The notes beneath the pieces were generated by a model. That model did no database searches and was not told the origin of the DNA. It saw nothing but the letters and a program-made list of their open reading frames with translations. The position numbers were made by a program, and so were the translations under genes. DNA of 64,000 bases from Aphanomyces cochlioides (lineage: Eukaryota > Oomycota > Saprolegniomycetes > Saprolegniales > Verrucalvaceae): NCBI GenBank assembly GCA_019828595.1, contig JAHQRK010000002.1:992001-1056000 (forward strand), in the 5' to 3' direction. The first letter of the stretch is position 1; every line of letters starts with the position of its first letter. This document shows positions 44,411 through 54,923 of this stretch, one piece after another.

Positions 44411-46070
44411 TCACATTAAAAATTTATCTCTGTTCAGGTCGCCTTCGTCATATCCACTGTGGTGAAATAGGTTTGAAGCAACTTGGGATGAGGCTGCGGA
44501 TCGCATGCAGACAGCCAGGCCAACATCAAGTGTACGTTTGATATCGTATCGCAAAGCTAATGGATACTCCTCCGGTCCGAAATAAACATACCATATTCTT
44601 TGGATTGGCGGAATAAGAGCGGTATTTGTCGGATTTGTATTTTGATTGGCTCACCAAATAGCGCGAAAAAAGAGCTCTGATTGGGTAGATTTTGGAGGTT
44701 CTAGCGACAATGCATGCTTGAGAACGGTGCTTTCAAACTTCGCCGATATCGTCGTTTATCTCTAAATCTTACGCCACATCTTCGTTTCTAAACTTTTCGT
44801 CTCTGCAGCAAGCGCATATCCTCCGCCAAACGCCTTTGAATCACCATGCAAAGCAACGAGGGCTCACGATCACAGCCTAGCTGTGTGCGGTCTCGAAAAC
44901 TCACGGCGGACGAGCGGCTGGCCGTCTATCACTTTCTACTCATCAAGTCACGAGACGGCAAGCTACTACATGGCTCAATAAACAAGCAGCGACAAGTTCG
45001 ACTGCAATCGTGCTGCAATACGCCGTCCATGGTCTCAAGCAGAGCAATCCCTCGCCGACGGCGCGTTGGTTGCGGATACAAGCAGCCGCATGAAAGGTAT
45101 TATATTATAGAGTTTATATTTCATATTTTCAGTTCATACTTTATTCAAGTACAAGATTTGGTGCTTTTATTTTGGACCAAGCAAAAATAGTAAATGGTAC
45201 GTTTATTTCGGACCGGAGGAGTATTTCAATATCCATGACTTGAGCTGGGAAAAGGCAACTTCGATTGGATTAAGATGAGGGAATAGGGGGAAGAAAAAAC
45301 AATAAAGCGCCTCGCGAATGACCTACTTCTTCAAGTTCCTTGTACATATGTATCTTCGCATTGTCCAGAATTAAGATTGATCGTGCCAATGGCCATGGAT
45401 TCAAGAATGGAATAATTTTTTCACACAATGACGTGTGAAATCTAAGACGATCAAAGGTACCATCAGTGTAATCCCACCCGATAAATCCAGTACAATCAAA
45501 GCCAGCCAGAAGCGACACGCGTTGCCCTCGATTGAATGGTAAATTAACAAGCGCAGGCGTGTTTTTGCGCGACCACGCGTACTTGCGGAAAGCATCACGG
45601 CCGTCTTTCGATGTTTCGTCGACGAAAACACGTTGTGCAGGGTGACTATAGAATGGCTGTAAACGTCTATAATACATGCGCACCTCATGTTGTGAGCTTT
45701 CTTTTGCTCGCTTTTCAAGAACGTTGCGAGTTAAGTTCAAATCGAATCTTAAAGCTCGGCATATAGTGGATGTGCTCACGTTATTCAACTGTGGGAAACG
45801 CGTTTGGATTTCTGCTTGGAGTTCCTCGATATAGAAGCAGGGATGTTCAGCTGCATACTGATTAACAAAGGTGACCACTTCTTGTGGCCAACGAGAGGCA
45901 CGTTTTGCTGTTGTCTTTGTCCCTACATGACCAACATTCTTAAACTGCTGATTCCACCTGGTGACCGATCTTGTTGACATTCCAAGTAACAAGCTGATAT
46001 CGCCCACGTCCAAAGCATACAGATAACGCAGCACGATGCATCTCCAACGCATGTCCTTGCTGTGCGTCAT
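44411..46070 (-). pseudogene. Tc1/IS630-like DDE_3 transposase, frameshifted and interrupted
   Basis: ATG at 46070. N-terminal helix-turn-helix (ISLLLGMSTRSVTRWNQQFK, then VSTSTICRALRF). Catalytic motifs: D in RVFVDETSKDGRD, D in ILILDNAKIHMYKELEE, then after a one-base frameshift near 45285 HLNPIEVAFSQLKSWI with the final Glu. The coding sequence is cut at a TA after ILKY by a 655-bp mariner-like element (44567-45221) and resumes at 44566 (PLALRYDIKRTLDVGLAV) to end HHSGYDEGDLNR with TGA at 44411. The element's own TIRs were not found. Confidence 0.85.
44567..45221 (+). mobile_element. Deleted mariner-like element inside the DDE_3 transposase gene
   Basis: Terminal inverted repeats start CTCCTCCGGTCCGAAATAAAC (left 44567; right ends 45221), match over about 27 bp with one mismatch, and are flanked by TA at 44565-44566 and 45222-45223. 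The plus-strand fragment 44846-45190 has RKLTADERLAVYHFLLIKSR, resembling the N-terminal DNA-binding region of oomycete mariner-like transposases and the fragment at 5370-5420. No catalytic domain, so non-autonomous. Confidence 0.8.
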
Positions 46071-47123
46071 GACTCAACCACGTTTAAAGAATGATATTAA
46101 CAATTTGTGTGTTGGCTAAGAATAGTCGCGAAACGGAAGGAATTGCACTTCCAGATCTGCAAATCTATCTTGACGTCGATAACTCGCTTGGTGTTAGCAA
46201 GATTTATTGAAGCATGTTCACATAAAACCACTTTGATCGAGTAGATTACCTTCGTTATTCGTGAATGTAACAAGAATAAATCAATCGTGACACTTCATTA
46301 AAACAATGGAATACGGCGACGAATAGCCAAAATCTCTGCAAAGCACAACACTATATTTGACAGCCTCGATTCGTTGAGACGGACAGTTCTGCGGAGGTGC
46401 ATTGTTGGCTGACCCCCAGCATGCATTGAAGCAGGGCCAAGAACCTGGTCAGTTCGAGTCCGTGGATATGGGTCGAGTGCTTTTTTGGGGTTGCCTTTTT
46501 TGTGGGCTTTATGCCTTTCGATGGGGGGCCTTGTGCCTCCCAATGTGGCCTTTGTGCCTTTCGATTTTTGGGTGTCCCTTTTTACCTGAACTCCTTTGAT
46601 GGAGCCCCCGGGGGTAGCGTTCAAGGAAGACTTCGACGAAAAAGGCGGTTTGGCGTTTGTGGCTTTGATGACTTGTTTGCGTAGTTTGGCGAGCGATCGA
46701 GCGATTTTGGCGTTGCTTTTTTGGCGAATTTTGCGAACTTGAAGAAAAGCGCGAAGAAACGTGGGAGTTAGCACACGAGCGCAGCTATGGGTGGTCCGTT
46801 GACCACCCTTCGGTAAGGTTTTCTTCGCCTTTTTGCTTTTGACTTTTTGCGTAGTTGGCACTTTGATTTGGCGAGTGTCGCTTGAAATCTCTAAGTCGCC
46901 GCAAAAAAGCTCGCTGATTTTATGCGAAGCGCTGCCCAAATCTTTAATTTCGTAATTCACACTTGAATTGCCGATTTTTCTTGTTTTTTGTAGTTGATTT
47001 CCAATGTTGGCATCAATTGACTTCAAAATTTGGCTTCACTTTCAAGTAAGTGGTCATTGAACAAGCAATTTTTCAACTTCATCATGTAGATCGGTCTTGA
47101 CTTAACTTGTTTAAGTGCATTGA
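46071..47123. other. Noncoding: 3' side of LINE2-C and flank
   Basis: A Lys-rich minus-strand frame (46298-47026) has no ATG near its start and no recognised domain, so it is not called as a gene. Part is probably the LINE2-C 3' UTR; the exact 3' end was not located. Confidence 0.4.
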
Positions 47124-50122
47124 TCATCGATTCAACTTGAAGATGGCTGGATGTTTATCCAAGAATCCACGGTATGAACTGCGTTGTCTCAGCAAACCAA
47201 GTATGACCATAGCCTGTCGATAGGTTGTTGTGTCTTGGATATTTCGAAGCCAACGACGAACATTTGAAGCCCAAAACGTCAAGGCAACGTCATTCAATGC
47301 AGGTAAGTGTGGTGGCGTGGCTCCATCAAACTTGACTTTGTTTCGTCGTGTCCATAGGAGGTGAAGAATACTACAGACTAGCATAAACCACAAGCGATAA
47401 AGAACTTCAAGATAGCTCTGCCACCGCTGAGCAACTTGGAAAGCATCAATGTTTTCAATCCATTCCCAGGTAAATCGGACTCCAAACATGCTCCATGCTT
47501 CACGGTGTTGTAGCCAGATTCGACTTGTGTTGCATTCCAAGAACAAATGCTTCATCGTCTCGCATGAATGGCAGTTCCGATAGCAACACTGAAGTGCACG
47601 AGGGTCTGTGGCTTCCTTGTACTTGAATTTATCCCCAACTGGAACTATGTTGTAGATAATTCGCGTCCAAAGATCGACTTGTACTGGCGTTACCAAGCTG
47701 GCGAATGGTTTGGCAAAGCTTGAGAGATACTTGGCCATTTTTTCTGGGGTGTCTCGTGTGTTTGAGAAGAAAGGATGTTGCCGCGTCAGCAAGGGAGCAT
47801 GGAAACTCACTCGCTTGATGATTTTCGTTGTCCACGACTTGAACGGTACGTCGACATCTCCTTGTCGATATGAAATCACCGTTTGCGGACTAGGATCGTT
47901 TTCAACCGGGGCGTCTAGCCGCTTGTTGGCTTGAGTCCAAACATTCGTTGCAATCAGCGTCACCAGCTTGTAAAAGTGCTTGAAGGATGTCGGGACAGGT
48001 AATTCTTCGACGAAGTGATCTAGGTGGTCTTCCATCGACTCACGAAACTCATCGTAGGTTGGCCACGTTCGACCTGGAGTCAACAAGTCTCCAAGGCAGT
48101 GTATGCCTCTCCAAGCAAGGTGTCTGTACCAGTCGCGATGGTTTTGAAGCGTGATTGCAAGCGACGATATCCCGTCTCGACCCGGGACTTGAAAGAGAGG
48201 GTGCGACGACAACCACAATGGCATTTGTGTCATCTGACTCAGCGTAGGTTCGTGCGGTGTCTTGGTTGTCATTGGAATTTGGGCCCATTGCTTCCACATA
48301 TCGCGCCAAAGTGGTGGGAGCAACTTGAACTGAACCAGCTTATTGTTTGGGCTAGGATGGTACATCATGAAGTCCCAGTTCGCCACTCGAGAGTATGGAT
48401 ACATGCAGCGACTCAAGCGGTCCGTTGGTAGGATTGCCCACATCGGAGGCTCTTCTTGATCGGCTTGGACTAGAAGTTGAAGGCGTGTGACTCTTTGTTT
48501 CCGAATCACTGAAGCAATATGCGGCACTTTGAAGCCCGTCTTCGAGGCATGTATCAAGCCGCTTGGAGCAAGGGCCAAATACTTATCCTCGGCCTGCGTG
48601 CGTCGGCTCATCACAAACTTGTTTACCATGGACTGCCATTTTCGCACGGTATTATCTGGAATTGGAAGTACCATCGTGTAATGCCAAAGCTGTGATAGGA
48701 TCATCGTGTTGACCAGCAACCGCCTGCCTTTGAGGGTTCTTGCTCGACACGCCCACGTGGTAAACGACTTGTAAAACTTGTCGCTGATGGCGTTGATTTG
48801 AAGCGTAGGATCCAATTGGTGTCCCAGCTCAATCCCAAGATACTTCACTGGCCTTCCACTTGGTACCATGTTCAATCTTGGATGTTCGAACACTGATTGA
48901 TTGTTGTCTAGGGTCAAGACTTGGCTCTTGTTGCGATTGAGTTTGGCTCCAGAGTGTCGGCAAAACTCTTCGACGAGCTCAAGCTGTGCTTCCAAGTCGC
49001 CCACAGAACTGGAGATGAGCGTGGTGTCGTCGGCGAAGAGAAGAACGGAAGCGATGCCTGCGTCCGAGAAGGCGTAGCCGTATGCGGGGTGGTTGCGCAG
49101 CATTTGAGCGAGTGGCTCTATCGTCAATACAAAGAGCATCGACGACAGCGGATCGCCTTGCTTGACTCCTCGGGACGGATAGAAGGGATCGGTAAGTCTG
49201 CCATTGATGTTCAAACTGACTTGAGTTTGGTTGTAGAGTAACTTAACCCAGTCAATGAACTGATCTCCGACATTGAATTTCTTCAACACAGCGAACATGA
49301 ATTCATAATTCACACGATCATAGGCCTTTTCAAAGTCCAGGAACATCGCGTAGGCTTCTTGATTGAAGGTGGTGCAATGATGTTGAAGGTCTTGCAGAAA
49401 GATGACATGATCATGGATCCGCCTGCCTTTGACGAAGCCATTTTGTTCGGGTTGGACGATCAACGGTAAGACTTGTGACATTCGGTACGCTAACGCGCGT
49501 GATAGGACTTTGACTTCGACTGGGATCAAGGCAATGGGCCGATAGTTTGCTGGGTTGCGTCGATCGCCTCCCTTGAAGAACAACGATATGGCCGACCAAC
49601 GTTGCGAATCCAACATAACGCCTTGCTCAAGTTGGTGGTTGAAGACTATGGACAAGATTTCACCAAACAAAGTAGGATGCACTTGGTAAAAGCCTGCTGA
49701 AAACCCGTCAATTCCAGGTGACTTGTGCGGATTCATCGTCTTGATGGATTGCGCCAGCTCCTCGACCGTGAGTGGTGCATCCAAAGCTTCTGAATCGTCT
49801 TGCGGTAAGTGTCTTTCAAGTACATTCAAGAAGTCTGACTTCTCTTGTGCACTTGTAGGTTGAAGGTCGCCTTCACTCATCACTGCTGACCAATGTCGAG
49901 TGAAGCTGCATGGATTTCTTCTGGTATGGTAGTGACATTTCCTTGTTCGTCGTAACATTCGACGATAGGTATCGAAAACTGCCTAGCACGTGGTTTGCGA
50001 AAGAAGTGACTTGTTGGTGCTTCGTTTTGGGTTGCATGGAAGTCAAAACTCAAGTCTGCGTGGTGCTGTTTCAAGTCCTGCTTCTTGGTCTCATAGCGTT
50101 TTCGTAATTGGTAGCCATACAA
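47124..50122 (-). pseudogene. LINE2-C ORF2: linker, reverse transcriptase and C-terminal zinc-finger-like domain
   Basis: Best preserved RT in the window. Reading starts in a linker (QQDLKQHH-type, FDFHATQNEAPTSHFFRKP) with a one-base frameshift near 49905, then runs open for over 900 codons. RT words: PHKSPGIDGFSAGFYQV, NYRPIALIPVEVKVLSRALA, NGFVKGRRIHDHVI, AMFLDFEKAYDRVNYEFMF (motif A), SRGVKQGDPLSSMLFVLTIEP, LLFADDTTLISSS (FADD box). The C-terminus has CCYRNCHSCETMKHLFLEC, zinc-finger-like. The APE endonuclease is missing: at 50096 the linker is joined directly to ORF1 sequence, so a deletion removed the ORF1 end and the endonuclease. Confidence 0.85.
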
Positions 50123-52000
50123 CTGGTTGTTTAGTCATGCAGACAAGCCAAGCTTCATTGAGAAAATATGGCGAGAGCTGTAAGACCAGAGTGATTTCGA
50201 AAACAGCTAAAGCAAGTTCGACATCATATAATAATACCCCCAATTCTGGTGGACATACAGCTTGGATATGTGCGTGTTGGATGAATGCAACATCAAAGAA
50301 GGACGCTGTCGGTGAAATGGAAAATATCTCGAAAAATGAAGTGGCAAAGGGGGCAACTTTGGGAAGAGTACTGGCCACAATCCACCTGTGTCACGCGTGA
50401 AGCTGTGCTACTTTTCTGACAGCTTGTTGGTCATTCCAGTAGACTCTTGTAAAATCGCAATTGGCTTTGTGTGGAGCTGTAGACATCCACCGCCACATTT
50501 CTTCTGCTTGAGCTTTCTCCAACTTTGGACTAATGTCAAGCAGAGGTTCAGCTGCTGCTTCAAGAATTGTTTGATGTGCTATATCCTGGTCATACGTGTC
50601 TGTCAGGGTCTGTATCTCCTTCACAATTTCTTTCAGTGTCAAGTTGTTAGGGTGCCATTGCATACTACTGTTGCGTAGTCGCATACGACGTATGCTGGCT
50701 CTCCTGTGAAATGCCTTTTGAGGAGGACTTTGAATGTCCATGATATAAGTTTGAACGGGAAAATCTTGTGGTGTGTCCCACCGCCCTTGTGTTGACTTCA
50801 AACATACAAAGCGCATCGTACATATTTGCTGTCACCCACGGTTTAGATGATCCCGTATTTACTTCCTCTCGAGTGCGTTTGAGAGGTTTTCTCGGTCTCA
50901 TCTACTTCCATATCATTCACCATGGCATGGAATTCTGCCTGTGGCGTCTGTTCGACTCTCTCTTCCAGTAACTCAGTTGGCCGCGTTGGCATTCGTTGAC
51001 CCTGGTTTGAATTTTCCGTCTCCTGGGGGCCCATATCCTCGATGGGTTCCTCCCTTGTCTGTTTACGGATTTCCTCTTGGGGTTGGCTATGCTCGTTCGA
51101 ATTAACTTTATGGTGCTTGTTGACTGCATCCTCGTCCTCTTGTTGGACTTGTCCTTAACAACTTCTGAAATATAAATCAAATTTTAGTTTTTTTTATGTT
51201 TTTTTAAAAATAATTTTTGAGTTATTTATTTATTTAAATTTATATGATTATTTTTATCACCTGTTTGATGAGCATTTATTGTACTTGATTATAATGTAAT
51301 AATAGCCTTCTAGTTCTGCACTGACTAGAAATTTATCTAAGTCGAGACAGTGAGGTGACAGTCGTCCTTGTCGAGCCGTCGTTGGTTTCACATAGTTTTT
51401 GACGAAGACGCCATACGGAACTCCATGTAGTATGATTTGATCCACTACGTGTCCATTGACCAGCAATGCTGACGGTGTACTGCTCTTATTGAAATACACG
51501 CGCCAAATGTTTGGGTGTACTGTAGTTTTATGTTCTTTGGACGTGTAGGTCATCTTATAGCAGATGAAAACGGGGCTTGTTTTCAATCGGCGGAGTGGTT
51601 TAAGCACTGCTTGCGAGTCAAAGTTAAAACTCGTGCCCACAATGTCGAGGAAATATAAATCTTGCAACTGATCATGTGCTTTGAGGGACTGGTCGCGTGT
51701 CGTGCGTTGTTTTGGAGCTGATACATTGAATGTTTGTCCAAGAATCTTAATAGATTGGCCAAGCATCCCTAGTCTTGCTTCTTCATTTGCCACTGTGACG
51801 ACTATATCTCCTCCTCTCGCTTTGTTGATTTGTACAAAGTCCATCATGAAAGAGCTCCATGATGCCTCCGAGTTTTCTTTAAAAATGCTTTTGATAAATT
51901 TGTCATTTGATTCTGAGCCCAATGTATCCCCCGTTGTAATCCAGAACGTTGACGGGTGGCACTTAATCTCTATGACTCTGAATGACTTCGCAGGGCGACC
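50096..52000 (-). pseudogene. LINE2 ORF1 relic, unit 1
   Basis: Minus strand. N-terminal side: 51922-51257 (FIKSIFKENSEASWSSFMMD, NINKARGGDIVVTV-like, LRRLKTSPVFICYK, NIWRVYFNKSSTPSALLVNG). An AT-rich stretch of about 110 bp (51180-51260) breaks it; 50816-50096 then carries the C-terminal region (MQWHPNNLTLKEIVKEIQTL, KQPVVWLPITKT). A TGA replaces a Trp codon at about 50393 compared with units 2-4. Confidence 0.8.
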
Positions 52001-52685
52001 TCATCTCGTAGAGTATTCCACATTAATCAGCGCTCTTCACGTTGAGTGGAGAGGTCACTGGCCTCGCCAGCGCAGCGACAATGCTTCATCGATTTCGTGT
52101 ACAGTCCCGATCACGACTTCAACTAAGGACCAAAATTACCTTCTAAAATTGATATTTGCATTACATTTCAGAGGTCTGTCGATTCGCCGGCGGTTGATTC
52201 AACCAATCGCCGGAGGAAAATTTGAGTAGAACACACAATATGAATGGTAAAAAGAAAGTGCTCATTACAGTGGGTTTCATCCTCGACGGGGATGGGGTCT
52301 TTGCAAACAACCACTACATCGCCGAGTGCGTCTTGGCCTAGCATCATCTTCAAATCGTTGCTTCCAAACGTATTGTAGTGTACGATGAGAGCCAGTCAAA
52401 CATAAAAATTCGTATTTAACATTATACGATTCACGCCAAATATGACGATAGAGTCGGTTTCGTGAAATTTGTATCGTATTGTATGATTGTACTGAAACTC
52501 TCTAATACCAACATCTCTTCGAAACACTACGAAAGCTGTGGGTAATCATGGCTGCGGTAACACTCCATGCTCTGTGGATACATCTTAACAGGACACGTTT
52601 TGAAAACAAACCCCCTCCCTTCATCCCCACCGTAAGACAAACTACGATGGTGTCTTGGCGTGCCGGCGTCAGATGAATGCTTAAC
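52001..52685. other. Unit 1 spacer with partial SINE-body module
   Basis: Noncoding. Holds the 58-bp module 52238-52295, identical to 52733-52790 in the SINE-like repeat but without the tRNA-like head. The same spacer recurs in units 2 and 3. No gene seen. Confidence 0.6.
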
Positions 52686-52904
52686 GGTCCTGTGCAGGCT
52701 TTGTAGAGAGGAAGAAGACTTTGGGTGTAATGATATGAATGGTAAAAAGAAAGTGCTCATTACAGTGGGTTTCATCCTCGACGGGGATGGATGCATCTTT
52801 GGGATTCATGCGTTTACACTGTAAATGATGTCATAGCACTCGGGCGGGATCGATCCCTGGACCTCACAGACCCAGACACTAAACCATCAAGCCAATCAGG
52901 CTTC
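52686..52904 (-). repeat. SINE-like repeat, unit 1
   Basis: Same 219-bp repeat as 21377-21595, with A-box-like and B-box-like motifs on minus near the right end. Present at the same place in units 2 and 3. Confidence 0.45.
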
Positions 52905-53357
52905 ATATTTTAGTATAATTCTTTGTATATACGTATATCTCTTTCATAGATTACTCTCAATATCGATACATATCATATTACAAAGTACTCTTGATTTGAA
53001 AGCTCTCAAACGTTATGTCGAGTACGTTCAAACGCTGTTTTGTGTTCCAACTCAACAGCATTATTGGTTTAGACTAAATTGCTTACTCATACAAGTTGCA
53101 TTATTACGTCTTCATTTCAGTAGAGACAACATCAGGACTGCTCTATCACGTTGAGTTCTGAAGACTATCATTGGATAAGACAACCCAACTCAACAATTAA
53201 GCTATGTTGGCCCTGGATTATCAACACTCGGTCTACTTGAGGAAACGTCAGTACAACCTAAGGCACAAGTTTGAGATTAACAAGTCCGCTAGTAGAAGAA
53301 ACCACTGTTGAGAGCTACACCTCGGCATAAAATGTTTCTACCGTGAACGGCTAAAAG

Positions 53358-53403
53358 TGGAGACGCCGGGGATTGAACCCGGGGCCTTCCGCATGCAAAG
53401 CGG
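53358..53403 (-). pseudogene. tRNA-Ala(UGC), 3' half, unit 1
   Basis: Acceptor 3' strand, T-arm and anticodon arm of the tRNA, cut at the same nucleotide as the copy at 22049-22094. LINE1 sequence starts at 53404. Confidence 0.92.
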
Positions 53404-54318
53404 TTAACTGAGTATATTAAAGAATTAATATGGCCCAAAAGGGCCGCAAACTAGACTTTCGATTTTGGCTTCATAGGTCGCATAATAAATATGTGTTGCG
53501 AAATGTGACCTTGGAAGGTTCTTGTGGAAAATCGTCCAGTGTTGCTTAACCGAAATAGACTTGGGGTGTGGGGTAATTTGGAGGAACCATGGCAGAAAGA
53601 AAATGTTGCATGGCGATTCAGGCTGTGAAAAAATTCAACAGTATAGAGAAGAGCCATACAAGCAACTTTCTTTTCATGACCATCTTGATCCGAGTTGGTG
53701 GTGGCGAGATACGAGGCAATTTCGGGTTGACTGTGGAGGACTTGAAAATTTGTATACAAAAGTCTTGATAAAAATTCCAAGTGGAGGTACGCAGTGAAAA
53801 AGGCCAAGTAAATAAAAGCTTGAGTTGGGGTCGATCCATGAATAAATAAATCGACAGGAGAGGAAGGCCAAAAATTGACAAAAGGGTCGAAACAGAGTAA
53901 AATCAGGCCCAAGGAAAATAAATTGGCAAGAGGTAGGAGCCCAAAAAATCCAAAAAGGTCGTGGCCAATTTAATTCGACCTCAGGAGGCCGAATTAAATC
54001 GCTGTAACCATGGGAAAAGCTGGGTTTGAGAGAAAAGACCATCCAAAATAAAATGTTCTTGGACGATTTGACCAGCCAAAAAAATCAAACGAGGTCGGTC
54101 GTTCCATGACAAGCAAAGTTGATTTCAGGAGCGTCTTCATCGGAGTTGATGGTGGCGAGATAGAGGGAAAATATCCCTTGTGGGTTGGGCTTTTGGGGTA
54201 AACCTCCCAAAAATAATAAAAAAGGGTAAAATATTTGGGAGGAGCCATTTTGACATGCGCCATGCGCGGATAGGTCTCGAGCGCGAGCATCGTCGGAGCT
54301 GGATTTCGAACGGCGCCG
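53404..54318 (-). mobile_element. 5'-truncated LINE1 in tRNA-Ala, unit 1
   Basis: 915 bp matching the last part of the full-length LINE1 (22095 to about 23008) with only a few differences. Flanked by an 18-bp target duplication, CTTCCGCATGCAAAGCGG, at 53386-53403 and 54319-54336. Units 2 and 3 show the uninterrupted site. The truncation point differs from the full-length copy, as expected for a separate target-primed insertion. Confidence 0.92.
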
Positions 54319-54362
54319 CTTCCGCATGCAAAGCGGACGCGCTACCACTGCGCTACACCCCC
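54319..54362 (-). pseudogene. tRNA-Ala(UGC), 5' half, unit 1
   Basis: Acceptor 5' strand GGGGGTG, D-arm and anticodon arm, identical to the intact copies. Its 3' half is at 53358-53403. Confidence 0.92.
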
Positions 54363-54458
54363 AACTTTCCTTTTTACCGTGTCCATCACACCCAAAGAAA
54401 GTACCACCGTCTCCTCAAGACACCGACCCGCAGGAACCCACGCTCTCGCCCAGCTACC

Positions 54459-54923
54459 ATGTCTTCTCTGTCGTCTAATCAAGACCCCACTCGTCGTGCC
54501 TGTCCTTCTCCGGCTTCTAAGACGCCCGCCGACCAAGGACTTCCACCGCTCGAATCGTCTCCCATCGACTGCGCTCAGCCAACCACGACGCTTCGTCAAC
54601 AAGTCGGAACGCCAACTACAAGTCTGCAACAATCTCCAGTCATTCGACCTACTCCTCTCGAACCTACCGCTTGCCTTAGAACCCCGCTTGCCTGCGCTGC
54701 CGACGTGCCGCCTGTGCCGGAGATGCAGGTTGGATCGACCATCGCCGACGGTGAGCACAGCGTTGCCACTGCCGGGAATTCGCCTCTGCTTGATACCGTC
54801 GCTCGTGACGCCGGGGAGAGCATGCCTGCTGTCCTGGCTGGCACAATCCTCCATACTTCATACGCATATCGGCAACCACACCATGGCCTAGGGGCGAGTG
54901 TAGCAGTCCCCAGAGTGTGTTAG
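54459..54923 (+). pseudogene. LINE2 ORF1 5' fragment fused to inverted ORF1 C-terminus, unit 1
   Basis: From ATG 54459 it reads a Pro/Ser/Thr-rich ORF1 N-terminus (MSSLSSNQDPTRRACPSPAS). At about 54844 it crosses into antisense of the LINE2 ORF1 C-terminal region and stops at 54923. The same chimera occurs at 58369-58833 and 62279-62743. The 5' end of this LINE2 piece abuts the tRNA 5' end. Confidence 0.75.

Noticed and set aside
46298..47026. Lys-rich 242-codon minus-strand frame
   Set aside because: No ATG at its start, no domain, low complexity; probably LINE2-C 3' region.
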